Counted from the first letter of the stretch, positions 14,102-22,551 are shown. The stretch is 38,261 nucleotides of DNA from Streptomyces camponoticapitis (GCF_014646115.1 NZ_BMMV01000011.1:76355-114615); one strand, 5' to 3'. Made by a program: numbers and translations. The notes: generated by a model from the letters alone, not told the origin.

Positions 14102-16150
14102 ATGACGGCCGAGCTGGTCCGGGGGCAGAACCACCCCTTGCCCCACAGCCGACTGGAGATCCGGGTGACGGCCGCGGCACCGGTCCTGGCGTGCGCCACC
14201 CTCGGCGACGAGCGGGGCACGGTCCTCGGCGTCGAGTGGATCGCCCACCCCGGCTCGCCCACCCTGCCCGGCATCGAGGTGTCGCGGCAGGCCGCCGCGG
14301 GGCTGCGCTTCCATGTCGACCTGGAGGCCGTGCCCGACCGCGCGCATCTGGTGCACGTGCTGCTCGCGCTCCCCGAAGGAGGCGGCGGGCCGTCCAGGTT
14401 CGGCGCCACCGCGGCCCCGTTCGCCGCCGTCACCTCCACGGACGGCGCCGAGATCGCCAGCTTCACCATCACCGACCTCGAAGCGGAGTCCGCCGTCGTC
14501 GCGCTGGAGCTCTACCGGCGCCAGGGCGCCTGGAAGGTCCGCGCCGTCGGCCAGGGGTACGCGGGCGGACTCGCCGAGCTCTTCCGCGACCAGGGCCTGC
14601 CCGGGGCCCGCGAATTCGCCTCCGGGATCCAGGAGGCGGTGGCCCGGCACATGGCCAGCGCGATCCAGGCGCCCCTGACAGGCGGCACGGCCGACGGCGT
14701 ACGTGTCCGCTCCGACAGGTCCGCCACGGCCACTCAGCCCGGTCAGCCCGCCGCGGGCGCCGGCGGCGCCGCGGGAGCCGCGGGCGCGGGAGCCACGCAG
14801 GGCGCCGGGATCACCTCCGGCGCAGGCGCCACGCCGCACCAATTGCCGGGCACCCCCGGCCCGGGGCCGACCGGCCCCGAGAGCCAGGGCCAGCAGCCCG
14901 CCGCCGCCGCGCACGGCACCACGGGCGGACGGGTCAACTACACGCACCCGGGCCGCCGCACCACGACCCCGCCCACCCCGCCGCCCGCGTCGCCGCCGGC
15001 CCAGCCGGGCCAGGCGTCCCGCCCGGTCGCGGGCGACGCGACCGGCTGGTCCATGGAGGAGCGCCTGTACAACCAGGTGTGGGGCATGTTCGAGGACCTG
15101 GCCCGCGCCACCGCCGCCTACCGCAGCGCCGTCGACTTCGCCGAGTCCCGGATGGACCAGGAGCTCGACCGTGTCCTGTCCGACCCGCGCAGCCGGATAG
15201 GCGGCACCGGCGACGCGGCCCGCGAGGTCGCCCGCGCCAAGCGCGACCAGCTCACCGACCAGGCGCGCGAGGCGCTCGACCGGGACCTCGGCCAGCTGGC
15301 CGCCGAGACCGAGGTCGTCGAGCCCGCGCTGCCGCCCGCGTACGCCCGCTGGGACAACCCCGTCTGGCACGCCTACCGCGTTCCGATGGACAACCCGATG
15401 GCGCTGCGCCTCGGCGATCTGCATCTCCCCGAGCGCACCGACCTGCGGATCCCCATGCTGGTCCGGCTCCCGCTGGAGCGCGGTCTGTGGATCGACAGCG
15501 GCAGGTCGGGCTCGGAGGCGGCCCTCATGCTGGACGAGGGGCAGCTGCGCAGGCTCGCCATGGACAACGCCGTGGGGCATGCCGCCCGTCTCCTCGCGGC
15601 CTACCCGCCGGGTGAGTTCACCGTCCATGTGATCGACGCCGCGGGCGCGGCAGCCGCGTCCCTGGCCCCGCTGGTTGGCTCGGGTGTGCTGAACCAGCCG
15701 CCGGCGAGCGGCGCCGCGGGCGTCTCCGCCGTCCTCGCGAGGCTCACCCAGCGCGTGGACCTGGTCCAGATGGCCATCAGGGGCGGCGCAGCCGACTCCC
15801 TGCCGCCCGATCTCGACACCGCCGAGCAGTTGCTCATCGTCAACGACTTCCCGCACGGGTTCGACGACCGAGCCGTCACACAGCTGCGCTATCTCGCCGA
15901 CGAGGGCCCGGCCGTCGGTGTCCATCTGATGATGGTCGCCGACCGGGAGGACGCCAGCGCGTACGGGCCCGTGCTCGACCCGCTGTGGCGCTCGCTGCTG
16001 CGCATCACCCCGGTCGCCGACGACCACCTCGCCGACCCCTGGGTGGGCCACGCGTGGACGTTCGAGCCGCTGACCATGCCGCCGGGGAGCCAGATACTCC
16101 GACGGGTGCTCGAACAGGTCGCCGAGGCCCGCCGCGCCTGGCGCCGCTGA
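14102..16150 (+). CDS. TerD-like protein fused to a degenerate FtsK/HerA-like ATPase domain
   Basis: A protein of 682 residues. The N-terminal about 195 residues follow the TerD beta-sandwich pattern (ITDLEAESAVVALELYRR, WKVRAVGQGY, GGLAELFRDQG). An Ala/Gly/Pro-rich linker of about 110 residues follows. The C-terminal half begins with a charged helix (about 314-400). A region near 455-475 (LERGLWIDSGRSGSE) aligns in my reading with a P-loop position of FtsK/HerA-type ATPases but lacks the Lys; LLIVNDFPHGFDD near 577 resembles a Walker B strand. It is probably non-catalytic or a scaffold for ter-system complexes. ATG 14102 was chosen because GAGGGGACAGAGG precedes it; GTG 14078 is the alternative. 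The ATPase relationship is inference. Confidence 0.72.
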   Translation: MTAELVRGQNHPLPHSRLEIRVTAAAPVLACATLGDERGTVLGVEWIAHPGSPTLPGIEVSRQAAAGLRFHVDLEAVPDRAHLVHVLLALPEGGGGPSRFGATAAPFAAVTSTDGAEIASFTITDLEAESAVVALELYRRQGAWKVRAVGQGYAGGLAELFRDQGLPGAREFASGIQEAVARHMASAIQAPLTGGTADGVRVRSDRSATATQPGQPAAGAGGAAGAAGAGATQGAGITSGAGATPHQLPGTPGPGPTGPESQGQQPAAAAHGTTGGRVNYTHPGRRTTTPPTPPPASPPAQPGQASRPVAGDATGWSMEERLYNQVWGMFEDLARATAAYRSAVDFAESRMDQELDRVLSDPRSRIGGTGDAAREVARAKRDQLTDQAREALDRDLGQLAAETEVVEPALPPAYARWDNPVWHAYRVPMDNPMALRLGDLHLPERTDLRIPMLVRLPLERGLWIDSGRSGSEAALMLDEGQLRRLAMDNAVGHAARLLAAYPPGEFTVHVIDAAGAAAASLAPLVGSGVLNQPPASGAAGVSAVLARLTQRVDLVQMAIRGGAADSLPPDLDTAEQLLIVNDFPHGFDDRAVTQLRYLADEGPAVGVHLMMVADREDASAYGPVLDPLWRSLLRITPVADDHLADPWVGHAWTFEPLTMPPGSQILRRVLEQVAEARRAWRR

Positions 16151-16280
16151 CTCGTCCGGGCTCCCGGTACTCGTACGGCCCATCCGGGTGGCCATATCCG
16201 CCCCAGCTCGCTGAAGAGCGCCTGACCTGTGCCTTTGCGCGAGCTTGACCTTGAACTTTACCTTTTCTTGGTGGTTCCTG

Positions 16281-16405
16281 TACTCTCCTTTGAACGGAGG
16301 GGAGTACTCCCGCACCGCGACGTACCCGTCAATACGGACCGCCATCGGTCCCGGGGCGTCGGCCCGCCGGCGCAGATGAGACGCACGGGTGGAAGAGACC
16401 TCCGG
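16281..16405 (+). ncRNA. yybP-ykoY (Mn2+) riboswitch in the terC leader
   Basis: The leader carries the family's hallmarks. P1 pairs GGAGG (16296-16300) with CCTCC (16399-16403). The invariant GGGGAGTA (16299-16306) lies at the 5' entry. A second conserved loop region (CAGATGAGACGC, 16373-16384) is followed by GGAAGAGACC (16391-16400) at the 3' side. yybP-ykoY RNAs bind Mn2+ and control alx/terC and Mn exporters. The upstream TACTCTCC (16281-16288) can pair with GGGGAGTA, giving an alternative 5' hairpin. The 3' P1 strand is complementary to the terC ribosome-binding site (next entry). Identification is from memory of the consensus, not a covariance search. Confidence 0.8.
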
Positions 16406-16444
16406 CAGCGACGACGCTGATCAGTAGCCGTACGACGCCGGAGG
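16399..16444 (+). promoter_or_regulatory. Riboswitch expression platform that can mask the terC RBS
   Basis: CCTCCGGC (16399-16406) includes the 3' strand of riboswitch P1. It is the perfect reverse complement of GCCGGAGG (16437-16444), which contains the terC Shine-Dalgarno sequence GGAGG 4 nt before the GTG start. The two pairings are mutually exclusive. The inferred logic is: Mn2+ stabilises P1, freeing the RBS and turning terC on; without Mn2+ the 8-bp helix hides the RBS. Confidence 0.75.
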
Positions 16445-16448
16445 CGCA

Positions 16449-17474
16449 GTGGACGTTTCATTGTTGACGTGGGCATTGACCGTTCTTGGTCTGTGTGCCC
16501 TGATCGGGGTCGACTTCCTCATCGGGCGCAAGCCCCATGACGTGTCGATCAAGGAAGCCGGAATCTGGACGGTCGTCTGGATAGCTTTGGCCGCACTGTT
16601 CGGCATCGGCCTGCTGGTGTTCGGCGAGAGCCAGTCATCGGGCGAGTTCTTCGCCGGATTCATCACCGAGAAGTCGCTCAGTGTCGACAATCTCTTCGTC
16701 TTCGTCCTGATCATGGCGAAGTTCTCGGTGCCCTCGCACCTCCAGCAGCGGGTGCTGCTCGTCGGTGTGCTCATCGCCCTGGTCCTGCGCGCGGTCTTCA
16801 TCGCGGCGGGCGCGGCGATCATCGGCAGCTTCTCGTGGGTCTTCTACATCTTCGGCGCGTTCCTGATCTACACCGCCTGGAAGCTCATCCAGGAGGCGCG
16901 CGCGGGTGAGGAAGAGGAGGAGATCGAGGACAACCGACTCCTGAAGTCGGTCCAGAAGCGCTTCGGTGTCGCCGACAGGTACCACGGTACGAAGCTCTTC
17001 ATCCGCAACAACGGCAAGCGTGTACTGACCCCGCTCATGGTGGTCATGCTCGCCATCGGTACCACCGACGTGCTGTTCGCGCTGGACTCGATCCCCGCGA
17101 TCTTCGGTCTGACCCAGGACCCGTACATCGTCTTCACCGCCAACGCCTTCGCGCTGATGGGTCTGCGGCAGCTGTACTTCCTGATCGGCGGCCTGCTCAG
17201 GAAGCTGGTCCACCTCAGTTACGGCCTGTCGGTGATCCTCGGCTTCATCGGCGTCAAACTCGTGCTGCACGCTCTGCACGAGAACGGGGTGCATGTCCCC
17301 GAGATCTCGATCTCGTTCTCGCTCGCCGTCATCTGCGGTGTGCTGATCGTGACCACGATCACCAGCCTGATCGCCTCCAAGAAGCAGGCGGAGCGCGAGG
17401 CGGCCGAGGGCGTCGAGAACAAGGACAGCAAGGACAGCAAGGACGGTCAGGGCAAGGCCGACATAGACGCCTGA
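16449..17474 (+). CDS. terC: TerC-family (Alx-like) membrane protein, probable manganese exporter
   Basis: A 341-residue integral membrane protein with about nine hydrophobic helices and conserved acidic residues inside them. ITEKSLSVDNLFVF and TTDVLFALDSIPA are the repeated TerC signatures. A cytoplasmic charged loop sits near residues 150-165 (EARAGEEEEEIEDN) and the tail is Lys/Asp-rich. Alx/TerC proteins export or buffer Mn2+. The upstream yybP-ykoY riboswitch with an RBS-masking platform supports this independently of sequence similarity. It starts at GTG 16449 with GGAGG 4 nt before. A strong bidirectional terminator follows. Confidence 0.93.
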   Translation: MDVSLLTWALTVLGLCALIGVDFLIGRKPHDVSIKEAGIWTVVWIALAALFGIGLLVFGESQSSGEFFAGFITEKSLSVDNLFVFVLIMAKFSVPSHLQQRVLLVGVLIALVLRAVFIAAGAAIIGSFSWVFYIFGAFLIYTAWKLIQEARAGEEEEEIEDNRLLKSVQKRFGVADRYHGTKLFIRNNGKRVLTPLMVVMLAIGTTDVLFALDSIPAIFGLTQDPYIVFTANAFALMGLRQLYFLIGGLLRKLVHLSYGLSVILGFIGVKLVLHALHENGVHVPEISISFSLAVICGVLIVTTITSLIASKKQAEREAAEGVENKDSKDSKDGQGKADIDA

Positions 17475-17535
17475 CCGTCCGACCGTACGGCGCACGCCGG
17501 GTACGCCGGGCACCGCGCGACGTACGGGAGACAGC

Positions 17536-17573
17536 GAACCGGGGCGAGTGGCACCAGCCGCTCGCCCCGGTTC
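17536..17573. terminator. Bidirectional terminator between terC and MBL hydrolase genes
   Basis: GAACCGGGGCGAG (17536-17548) pairs with CTCGCCCCGGTTC (17561-17573). The stem continues through a T-G wobble and GGC/GCC to a 4-nt loop ACCA, 17 bp overall. It lies between convergent genes and serves both. Confidence 0.85.
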
Positions 17574-17580
17574 CGTGTGT

Positions 17581-18237
17581 CTACCAGCCGCGCTCGCGCC
17601 AGGCCGGGAGCTGCGGGCGCTCCGCCCCGAGCGTGGTGTCGTCTCCGTGTCCCGGATAGACCCAGGTCTCGTCCGGCAGCCGGTCGAAGAGCTTCGTCTC
17701 GACGTCGTTGATCAGACTGGCGAACGCCTCGGGGTCCTGATGTGTGTTGCCCACGCCGCCCGGGAAGAGGCAGTCGCCCGTGAAGAGGTGAGGGTGGCCG
17801 TGCGGGTCGTCGTAGACCAGCGCGATCGAGCCCGGTGTATGACCCACGAGATGGCGTGCGGTCAGCTCGATCAGTCCGACCCGGATTCTGTCGCCGTCGT
17901 CGACCAGCACCTCGGTCGGGACGGGAATCCCCTCGGCGTCGTACCGTCCGGCGAACGTCTCGGCGCCGGTGGCGGCCACGACCTCGGCCAGCGCCTGCCA
18001 GTGGTCGCCGTGCCGGTGTGTGGTGACGACGGAGGCGATGCCGTCGTCACCGATCAGCGTCAGCAGCGTGCCCGCGTCGTTCGCCGCGTCGATCAGCAGC
18101 TGCTCCCCGGTGGCCCGGCAGCGCAGCAGATACGCGTTGTTGTTCATCGCGCCGACCGCGACCTTGGAGATCATCAGGTCGGTCAACTCGTGTACATCGG
18201 CCGGTCCGTCGAGCTTCACGGCTCCGTTGTAGGTCAT
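17581..18237 (-). CDS. MBL-fold metallo-hydrolase (glyoxalase II-like)
   Basis: A 218-residue metallo-beta-lactamase-fold hydrolase. The two-metal site is visible: THRHGDH (His74, His76, Asp78, His79), His133 in VGHTPGS, Asp155 in FTGDCLF and His197 in YPGHGDD. The size and the GHTPGS/TGDCLF blocks suit hydroxyacylglutathione hydrolase-like enzymes; in a mycothiol-using organism the thioester substrate could be a mycothiol adduct. It lies 10 nt downstream of the mycothiol-dependent isomerase homologue. A -10-like TAGGCT (18250-18245, overlapping that gene's stop) sits 7 nt before the ATG, so it may also have its own leaderless promoter. Confidence 0.88.
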   Translation of the reverse strand: MTYNGAVKLDGPADVHELTDLMISKVAVGAMNNNAYLLRCRATGEQLLIDAANDAGTLLTLIGDDGIASVVTTHRHGDHWQALAEVVAATGAETFAGRYDAEGIPVPTEVLVDDGDRIRVGLIELTARHLVGHTPGSIALVYDDPHGHPHLFTGDCLFPGGVGNTHQDPEAFASLINDVETKLFDRLPDETWVYPGHGDDTTLGAERPQLPAWRERGW

Positions 18238-18247
18238 ACGACTCAGC

Positions 18248-18934
18248 CTATAGCGGCGGCAGTACGGGCAGTGAGGAGTCCGACGTCTTCAGTGCGGCAC
18301 CGTCCCGACGGCCGGCGAGCCAGCCCATGAGCTCGGCCGCCGGGCCCGTGACGGCCGCCGGAGTGCCGTCCGCGCGGCCGGTGCGCCAGGTGCGCCCGTC
18401 GGGCGAGGTGAGGGCGAGCGGGGGCACGTCCGGGTGCCCGGCGAAGCGCTCGGTGAGGAAGTCGGTCTCCCGGTCGGTGAAGTCGTCGGAGAGGTCTTCG
18501 AGCTCCCGGCCGATGCCCAGGTCGACATGGTGCAGCTCGACCTCGACGAGCCTGCGGAAGGGGACCCGGGCGGCGACGTCCGTCACACCGTTGCGGAGCG
18601 CGACCGTGCGTGCCCAGTCGGCGGGGACTGCGGCCACCCGCCGGAAGTGCTCGGCGGTGGCGCGTACGTCCGCGACCTGGACGTCCAGGGGCCGGGGGGC
18701 GTCCCGCTCGATGTCCCTGTCGCGGGTGACGGCGTCCGGGTACATGGGCCGGCCTTCGAGCACATTGACGAGTGCGTCGGCGTTTCTGGCGAGATGGGCC
18801 AGTACGTGACCGCGGCTCCAGCCCGGCAGCCGTGACGGCTCGGCCAGGGAGGCGTTGTCCAGTCCGGCGGCTGCGGTGAGGAGCCGCTCGGTCGCTTCAT
18901 GTAGGGATTCCAGGTCGCGCGCATGATCGAGCAT
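18248..18934 (-). CDS. Mycothiol-dependent maleylpyruvate isomerase-family protein (DinB-like fold)
   Basis: A 228-residue protein with the MDMPI N-terminal four-helix metal-binding domain. The motifs LPGWSRGHVLAHLARNADAL and RLVEVELHHVDLG supply the His, Glu and His ligands of the DinB/MDMPI metal site. A smaller C-terminal domain ends in the WRTGRADGTPAAVTGPAAELMGWL region. Family members use mycothiol as cofactor for isomerisation or conjugation, but most paralogues have unknown substrates. TAGGGT (18947-18942) ends 7 nt before the ATG, predicting leaderless transcription. It is divergent from uvrA and pairs with the MBL hydrolase, suggesting a thiol-linked detoxification unit. Confidence 0.88.
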   Translation of the reverse strand: MLDHARDLESLHEATERLLTAAAGLDNASLAEPSRLPGWSRGHVLAHLARNADALVNVLEGRPMYPDAVTRDRDIERDAPRPLDVQVADVRATAEHFRRVAAVPADWARTVALRNGVTDVAARVPFRRLVEVELHHVDLGIGRELEDLSDDFTDRETDFLTERFAGHPDVPPLALTSPDGRTWRTGRADGTPAAVTGPAAELMGWLAGRRDGAALKTSDSSLPVLPPL

Positions 18935-19163
18935 GGGGCCGACCCTAGCCCGGCCACTCCTTCGGGTGAAGGCAGCCGTAAGCTGCGGTAAATCGAATGC
19001 ACGTGCTATAAGCTCGTGAGCGGCATCCTGACCAGGAGTCCTCGCAGCCCGGTGCCCCAGTGACCCGGGTCATTCCATCTGGCAGTCCATCGATTTGGCG
19101 ACCCCCATTACTCTGGAACGGGGGCTCCGCCCCCTGCTTCTCTCCAGAAAGGTGCGGACCGGC

Positions 19164-22100
19164 GTGGCCGACCGTCTCATCGTCCGTGGCGCTCGCGAAC
19201 ACAATCTCAAGAACGTCTCGCTCGACCTCCCGCGTGACTCCCTCATCGTCTTCACCGGGCTCTCCGGGTCGGGCAAGTCCTCCCTCGCGTTCGACACGAT
19301 CTTCGCCGAGGGACAGCGTCGCTATGTCGAGTCGCTGTCCTCGTACGCCCGGCAGTTCCTCGGCCAGATGGACAAGCCGGACGTCGACTTCATCGAAGGC
19401 CTTTCGCCGGCCGTCTCCATCGACCAGAAGTCGACCTCCCGCAACCCCAGGTCGACAGTCGGCACGATCACCGAGGTCTACGACTACCTCCGGCTGCTCT
19501 TCGCCCGTATCGGCAAGCCGCACTGCCCCGTGTGCGGCCGGCCGATCACCCGCCAGTCGCCGCAGGCCATCGTCGACAAGGTCCTGGAGCTGCCTGAGGG
19601 CAGCCGCTTCCAGGTGCTGTCGCCGCTGATCAGGGAGCGAAAGGGTGAGTTCGTCGATCTCTTCTCGGACCTCCAGACCAAGGGGTACAGCCGGGCGCGG
19701 GTCGACGGGCAGACCATCCAGCTGAGTGAGCCGCCGAAGCTCAAGAAGCAGGAGAAGCACACCATCGAGGTGGTCGTCGACCGGCTCACGGTGAAGGGCA
19801 GTGCCAAGCGCCGGCTGACCGACTCGGTGGAGACCGCGCTCGGGCTCTCCGGAGGCATGGTCGTGCTCGACTTCGTCGACCTCCCGGAGGACGACCCGGA
19901 GCGCGAGCGGATGTACTCGGAGCATCTGTACTGCCCGTACGACGACCTGTCCTTCGAGGAGCTGGAGCCCCGCTCCTTCTCCTTCAACTCGCCCTTCGGC
20001 GCCTGTCCGGACTGCACGGGTATCGGCACCCGTATGGAGGTCGACCCGGAGCTGATCGTCCCCGACGAGGAGAAGTCGCTGGACGAGGGTGCGATCCACC
20101 CGTGGTCGCACGGCCACACGAGGGAGTACTTCGGCCGGCTCATCGGCGGACTGGCCGAGTCCGTCGGCTTCCGTACGGACATCCCGTGGGCCGGACTGCC
20201 GCAGCGTGCCAAGAAGGCACTGCTGTACGGGCACAAGACCCAGGTCGAGGTGCGGTACAGGAACAGGTACGGCCGCGAGCGGGCGTACACGACCCCGTCC
20301 TTCGAAGGCGCTGTCTCCTTCGTCAAGAGGCGGCACTCGGAGGCGGAGAGCGACACCAGCAGGGAGCGCTTCGAGGGGTACATGCGCGAGGTGCCCTGCC
20401 CGACGTGTCACGGCACCCGTCTCAAGCCGCTCGTCCTCGCGGTCACGGTCATGGACAAGTCCATCGCCGACATCGCCGCGATGTCGATCAGCGAGTGCGC
20501 CGACTTCCTCGGCAAGATGACGCTGAACGCCAGGGACAAGAAGATCGCCGAGCGGGTCCTCAAGGAGGTCAACGAACGGCTGAGGTTCCTGGTCGACGTC
20601 GGTCTGGACTATCTCTCGCTCAATCGCGCGGCTGGCACACTCTCCGGCGGCGAGGCTCAACGCATCCGGCTCGCCACCCAGATCGGCTCCGGGCTTGTCG
20701 GCGTGCTCTATGTGCTGGACGAGCCGTCCATCGGTCTCCACCAGCGCGACAACCACCGGCTGATCGAGACCCTCATCCGGCTGCGTGACATGGGCAACAC
20801 CCTGATCGTCGTGGAGCACGACGAGGACACCATCAAGGTGGCCGACTGGATCGTCGACATCGGTCCCGGGGCGGGCGAGCACGGCGGCAAGGTCGTCCAC
20901 ACCGGCACGCTGAAGGAGCTCCTGGACAACGAGGAGTCGATCACCGGCCAGTATCTGTCCGGCAAGAAGGCCATCCCGACACCGGAGATCCGCCGGCCGA
21001 TCGACCCCAAGCGGCGGCTCACGGTGCACGGCGCGCGGGAGAACAACCTGCAGGACATCGACGTGTCGTTCCCGCTCGGCGTGTTCACCGCCGTCACGGG
21101 CGTCTCCGGATCCGGCAAGTCGACCCTGGTCAACGACATCCTCTACATGCACCTGGCCCGTGAGCTGAACGGCGCCAAGTCGGTGCCGGGCCGCCACACC
21201 CGGGTCGACGGGGACGACATGGTCGACAAGGTCGTGCATGTCGACCAGTCGCCCATCGGCCGTACGCCCCGGTCCAACCCGGCGACGTACACCGGGGTCT
21301 TCGACCATGTGCGCAAGCTCTTCGCCGAGACGATGGAGGCGAAGGTCCGCGGCTATCTCCCCGGGCGCTTCTCCTTCAACGTCAAGGGCGGACGCTGTGA
21401 GAACTGCGCGGGCGACGGCACCATCAAGATCGAGATGAACTTCCTGCCGGACGTGTACGTCCCGTGCGAGGTCTGCCACGGAGCGCGTTACAACCGGGAG
21501 ACCCTGGAGGTCCACTACAAGGGCAAGTCCATCGCCGAGGTGCTGGACATGCCGATCGAGGAGGGGCTCGACTTCTTCGAGGCCGTCCCGACGATCTCGC
21601 GCCACCTCAAGACGCTCAACGAGGTGGGTCTGGGCTATGTGCGGCTCGGCCAGTCCGCGCCGACTCTCTCGGGCGGCGAGGCCCAGCGTGTGAAGCTCGC
21701 CAGCGAACTCCAGAAGCGGTCCACGGGCCGGACGGTGTACGTGCTGGACGAGCCCACCACCGGGCTGCACTTCGACGACATCAGCAAGCTGATCAACGTG
21801 CTGTCGGGGCTGGTCGACAAGGGCAACACGGTCATCGTCATCGAGCACAACCTGGACGTCATCAAGACGGCGGACTGGGTGGTCGACATGGGACCCGAGG
21901 GTGGCAACGGCGGCGGGCTCGTCATCGCCGAGGGCACACCGGAGCAGGTGGCCGGGGTCTCGACCAGCCACACCGGAAAGTTCCTGCGGGAGATCCTCGA
22001 CGGGGAGCGGATGAGCGACGCGGCCTCGTCGGGCCGGACGAAGTCAACGGCCCGCAAGACGGCGGCGAAGACCACCGCGAGCAAGACCGGGACGAAGGCC

Positions 22101-22178
22101 GGGAGCAAGACCGCGACGAAGGCCGGCGCCAAGACGGCCGCGGCCAAGAGGACGGCCGCGCGGTCCCGTAAGGCCTGA
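19164..22178 (+). CDS. uvrA: Excinuclease ABC subunit A
   Basis: A 1004-residue DNA-damage-sensing ATPase that dimerises, scans DNA and loads UvrB. Two ABC modules are complete: Walker A GLSGSGKS (32-39) and GVSGSGKS (about 646-653), and two LSGGEAQR signatures. Zinc fingers are CPVCGRP...CPYDD...CPDCTGIGT in the first half and CENCAGDGT...CEVCHGARY in the second. GTG 19164 gives the family N-terminus MADRLIVRGAREHNL; an upstream frame extension is not family-like. A weak AAAGG lies 11 nt upstream. The last about 55 residues form a Lys/Thr/Ala-rich repeat tail beyond the conserved body. No damage-type promoter like those of uvrB and uvrC is seen in its 229-nt leader. Confidence 0.98.
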   Translation: MADRLIVRGAREHNLKNVSLDLPRDSLIVFTGLSGSGKSSLAFDTIFAEGQRRYVESLSSYARQFLGQMDKPDVDFIEGLSPAVSIDQKSTSRNPRSTVGTITEVYDYLRLLFARIGKPHCPVCGRPITRQSPQAIVDKVLELPEGSRFQVLSPLIRERKGEFVDLFSDLQTKGYSRARVDGQTIQLSEPPKLKKQEKHTIEVVVDRLTVKGSAKRRLTDSVETALGLSGGMVVLDFVDLPEDDPERERMYSEHLYCPYDDLSFEELEPRSFSFNSPFGACPDCTGIGTRMEVDPELIVPDEEKSLDEGAIHPWSHGHTREYFGRLIGGLAESVGFRTDIPWAGLPQRAKKALLYGHKTQVEVRYRNRYGRERAYTTPSFEGAVSFVKRRHSEAESDTSRERFEGYMREVPCPTCHGTRLKPLVLAVTVMDKSIADIAAMSISECADFLGKMTLNARDKKIAERVLKEVNERLRFLVDVGLDYLSLNRAAGTLSGGEAQRIRLATQIGSGLVGVLYVLDEPSIGLHQRDNHRLIETLIRLRDMGNTLIVVEHDEDTIKVADWIVDIGPGAGEHGGKVVHTGTLKELLDNEESITGQYLSGKKAIPTPEIRRPIDPKRRLTVHGARENNLQDIDVSFPLGVFTAVTGVSGSGKSTLVNDILYMHLARELNGAKSVPGRHTRVDGDDMVDKVVHVDQSPIGRTPRSNPATYTGVFDHVRKLFAETMEAKVRGYLPGRFSFNVKGGRCENCAGDGTIKIEMNFLPDVYVPCEVCHGARYNRETLEVHYKGKSIAEVLDMPIEEGLDFFEAVPTISRHLKTLNEVGLGYVRLGQSAPTLSGGEAQRVKLASELQKRSTGRTVYVLDEPTTGLHFDDISKLINVLSGLVDKGNTVIVIEHNLDVIKTADWVVDMGPEGGNGGGLVIAEGTPEQVAGVSTSHTGKFLREILDGERMSDAASSGRTKSTARKTAAKTTASKTGTKAGSKTATKAGAKTAAAKRTAARSRKA

Positions 22179-22186
22179 CATCAGGA

Positions 22187-22217
22187 GGCCGAGGCGTCGC
22201 CCGAGGGCGCCTCGGCC
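22187..22217. terminator. Terminator hairpin after uvrA
   Basis: GGCCGAGGCG (22187-22196) pairs perfectly with CGCCTCGGCC (22208-22217) around an 11-nt loop, 9 nt after the uvrA stop. It separates uvrA from the NRPS genes. The NRPS promoter must lie between about 22220 and 22277; a CAGAAT hexamer there is a weak -10 candidate. Confidence 0.75.
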
Positions 22218-22277
22218 GAACGTATGCGCGGGATCTGGGTCAGAATGGGCACCTTCCATCAATCGGCAGGATGCGAG

Positions 22278-22529
22278 ATGAAGGTGTCCGAGCAGCAGCG
22301 CGCTGAGAGCGCTTCCGTCGTCAGGATCATGGCTGAGGTCCTCGGAGCCGATGAGTTGAAGCCCTCCGACAGCTTCTACGACTTCGGCGGCACGTCGCTC
22401 CAAGCGGTACGCATATGCACCCGCGTCAAGAGAGAGCTGGGTATCCGGGTCTCTCCCGACACGGTCTTCGACAGCGAAACCGTCGGGGACTTCGAAGCAG
22501 CCGTGATGGCCCGCGGCGAAGCCGTCTGA
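22278..22529 (+). CDS. Stand-alone peptidyl/acyl carrier protein
   Basis: An 83-residue carrier domain (PP-binding family). DSFYDFGGTSLQAVRI contains Ser40, the expected phosphopantetheine attachment site, and the four-helix pattern continues through VSPDTVFDSETVGDFEAAV. It is predicted to hold the first amino acid as a thioester, loaded by the stand-alone adenylation enzyme whose gene follows 22 nt later. ATG 22278 is close to the family N-terminus; the frame is open further upstream without family similarity. No phosphopantetheinyl transferase gene is in the window. Confidence 0.88.
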   Translation: MKVSEQQRAESASVVRIMAEVLGADELKPSDSFYDFGGTSLQAVRICTRVKRELGIRVSPDTVFDSETVGDFEAAVMARGEAV

Positions 22530-22551
22530 CCGGGACGGGGACCGACTTCTC

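Noticed and set aside
13283..16345. Very long open frames on the strand opposite terD and the TerD-like gene, and likewise opposite uvrA (18945-21971) and the NRPS genes (22810-27363)
   Set aside because: Their translations are Arg/Gly/Val/Leu-rich with no recognisable motifs, and they mirror well-supported genes. High G+C with G/C third positions removes stops from the antisense frame.
18985..19010. Possible LexA/SOS box upstream of uvrA (CGAATGCACGTGC)
   Set aside because: The half-sites deviate from GAAC/GTTC in both arms, so I could not support a LexA site.
19120..19134. GGGGGC-TCC-GCCCCC hairpin in the uvrA leader as a terminator or riboswitch
   Set aside because: The stem is only 6 bp with no further conserved structure. 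It may affect translation, but nothing more can be supported.
22009..22175. Repeated AAGAC/GCGACGAAGGCC-type units at the end of uvrA as a DNA repeat or CRISPR-like array
   Set aside because: The periodicity follows codons for Lys/Thr/Ala. There are no conserved repeat-spacer units.
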